A stretch of DNA of 14,183 nt, from the NCBI GenBank assembly GCA_009693435.1, contig SHXF01000111.1, positions 1 through 14,183 on the forward strand. The letters are read 5' to 3'. The translations under genes were made by a program, and so were the position numbers. The notes beneath the pieces were generated by a model. The model saw only the letters and a program-made list of their open reading frames with translations, did not search any database and had not been told where the DNA came from. The number at the start of each line of letters is the position of its first letter. Position 1 is the first letter of the stretch. Origin of the DNA: Betaproteobacteria bacterium. GTDB taxonomy: Bacteria > Pseudomonadota > Gammaproteobacteria > Burkholderiales > SG8-39. Of the stretch, positions 14,103 through 14,183 are shown piece after piece.

Positions 14103-14183
14103 ATGCGGAACGAATCGAAAGGTAAAGGGGTTGCGCCGGGCTCGCCGGAGGGAGCCCGTAGGGCGACTGGAGGCGAGCCCGGC
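14103..14183 (+). CDS. Probable IS3-family orfA transposase subunit, first 27 codons
   Basis: The ATG has AAGGAG seven bases upstream, an excellent ribosome site. The translation MRNESKGKGVAPGSPEGARR followed by ATGGEPG is the proline- and glycine-rich lead seen before the helix-turn-helix in some IS3-family orfA proteins. The DNA-binding part would follow outside the window. The coding sequence contains a perfect 12-bp inverted pair GCCGGGCTCGCC / GGCGAGCCCGGC (14135-14146 and 14172-14183). Assignment depends mostly on position inside the insertion sequence end. Confidence 0.5.
   Translation, partial: MRNESKGKGVAPGSPEGARRATGGEPG

Larger units (their letters stand above)
14036..14183 (+). 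mobile_element. Left end of a probable IS3-family insertion sequence, cut by the window edge
   Basis: TGAGCCGCCCCCGATTTTTC followed by TGGACACG begins with the TG typical of IS3-family ends and looks like the IS150-type terminal repeat (TG..CTG.CCCC..TTTTTGGACAC). It starts exactly where the ImmA-like frame loses family similarity. Immediately inside are a ribosome binding site and a start codon (14103). The other end and any target duplication lie outside the window. Family assignment is from general knowledge of such ends and should be checked. Confidence 0.65.

Overview
The window looks like a chromosomal segment of a GC-rich betaproteobacterium, most likely Burkholderiales. The main reason is that it carries two complete extracytoplasmic receptors of the Bug/TctC family (tripartite tricarboxylate transporter type), plus a decayed third copy. 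Multiplication of this family is characteristic of Bordetella, Cupriavidus and relatives. The species cannot be named from sequence alone. No tRNA, rRNA, CRISPR array or complete mobile element was seen.

Layout. Bases 1-2570 are a gene-poor, decaying left part: the 5' end of an ornithine cyclodeaminase-like gene (minus), a small ParD/Arc-like reading frame (minus), a PIN-domain toxin followed by an overlapping antitoxin-like gene (minus), and a Bug receptor pseudogene (plus) that has lost its start codon and its middle two thirds. Bases 2571-6146 hold three plus-strand genes: a MetE-type zinc methyltransferase domain protein, an MFS exporter and a patatin-like lipoprotein. Bases 6288-7253 carry a Bug receptor on minus. 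Bases 7254-7746 are a repeat-rich upstream region containing two 41-bp direct repeats around an 86-bp element with inverted ends. Bases 7747-8715 carry a nitronate monooxygenase-type flavoprotein (plus). Bases 8767-11863 are a tight minus-strand cluster read as ornithine cyclodeaminase-like enzyme, then Bug receptor, then quinone oxidoreductase. An Asp/Glu racemase/maleate isomerase-family gene lies just upstream on the same strand (12010-12846).

The right end (about 13200-14183) has a different character: visibly more A+T, palindromic operator-like sites, an XRE regulator and an overlapping ImmA/IrrE-type metallopeptidase gene. The peptidase gene stops before its catalytic HExxH region exactly where the left end of a probable IS3-family insertion sequence begins. 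The insertion sequence runs out of the window with the first 27 codons of its orfA.

How the genes fit together. The metabolic part reads as a patchwork of small-organic-acid uptake receptors without their membrane partners, next to single redox or isomerisation enzymes. This is typical of accessory catabolic regions, and the substrates cannot be deduced. The toxin-antitoxin remnants, the deleted receptor, the dispersed hairpin repeats and the insertion-disrupted XRE/ImmA pair show a region that has repeatedly gained and lost material. I did not find a clearly new system. The best leads are the insertion-disrupted XRE/ImmA locus, the deleted receptor and the repeat structure upstream of the flavoprotein gene.
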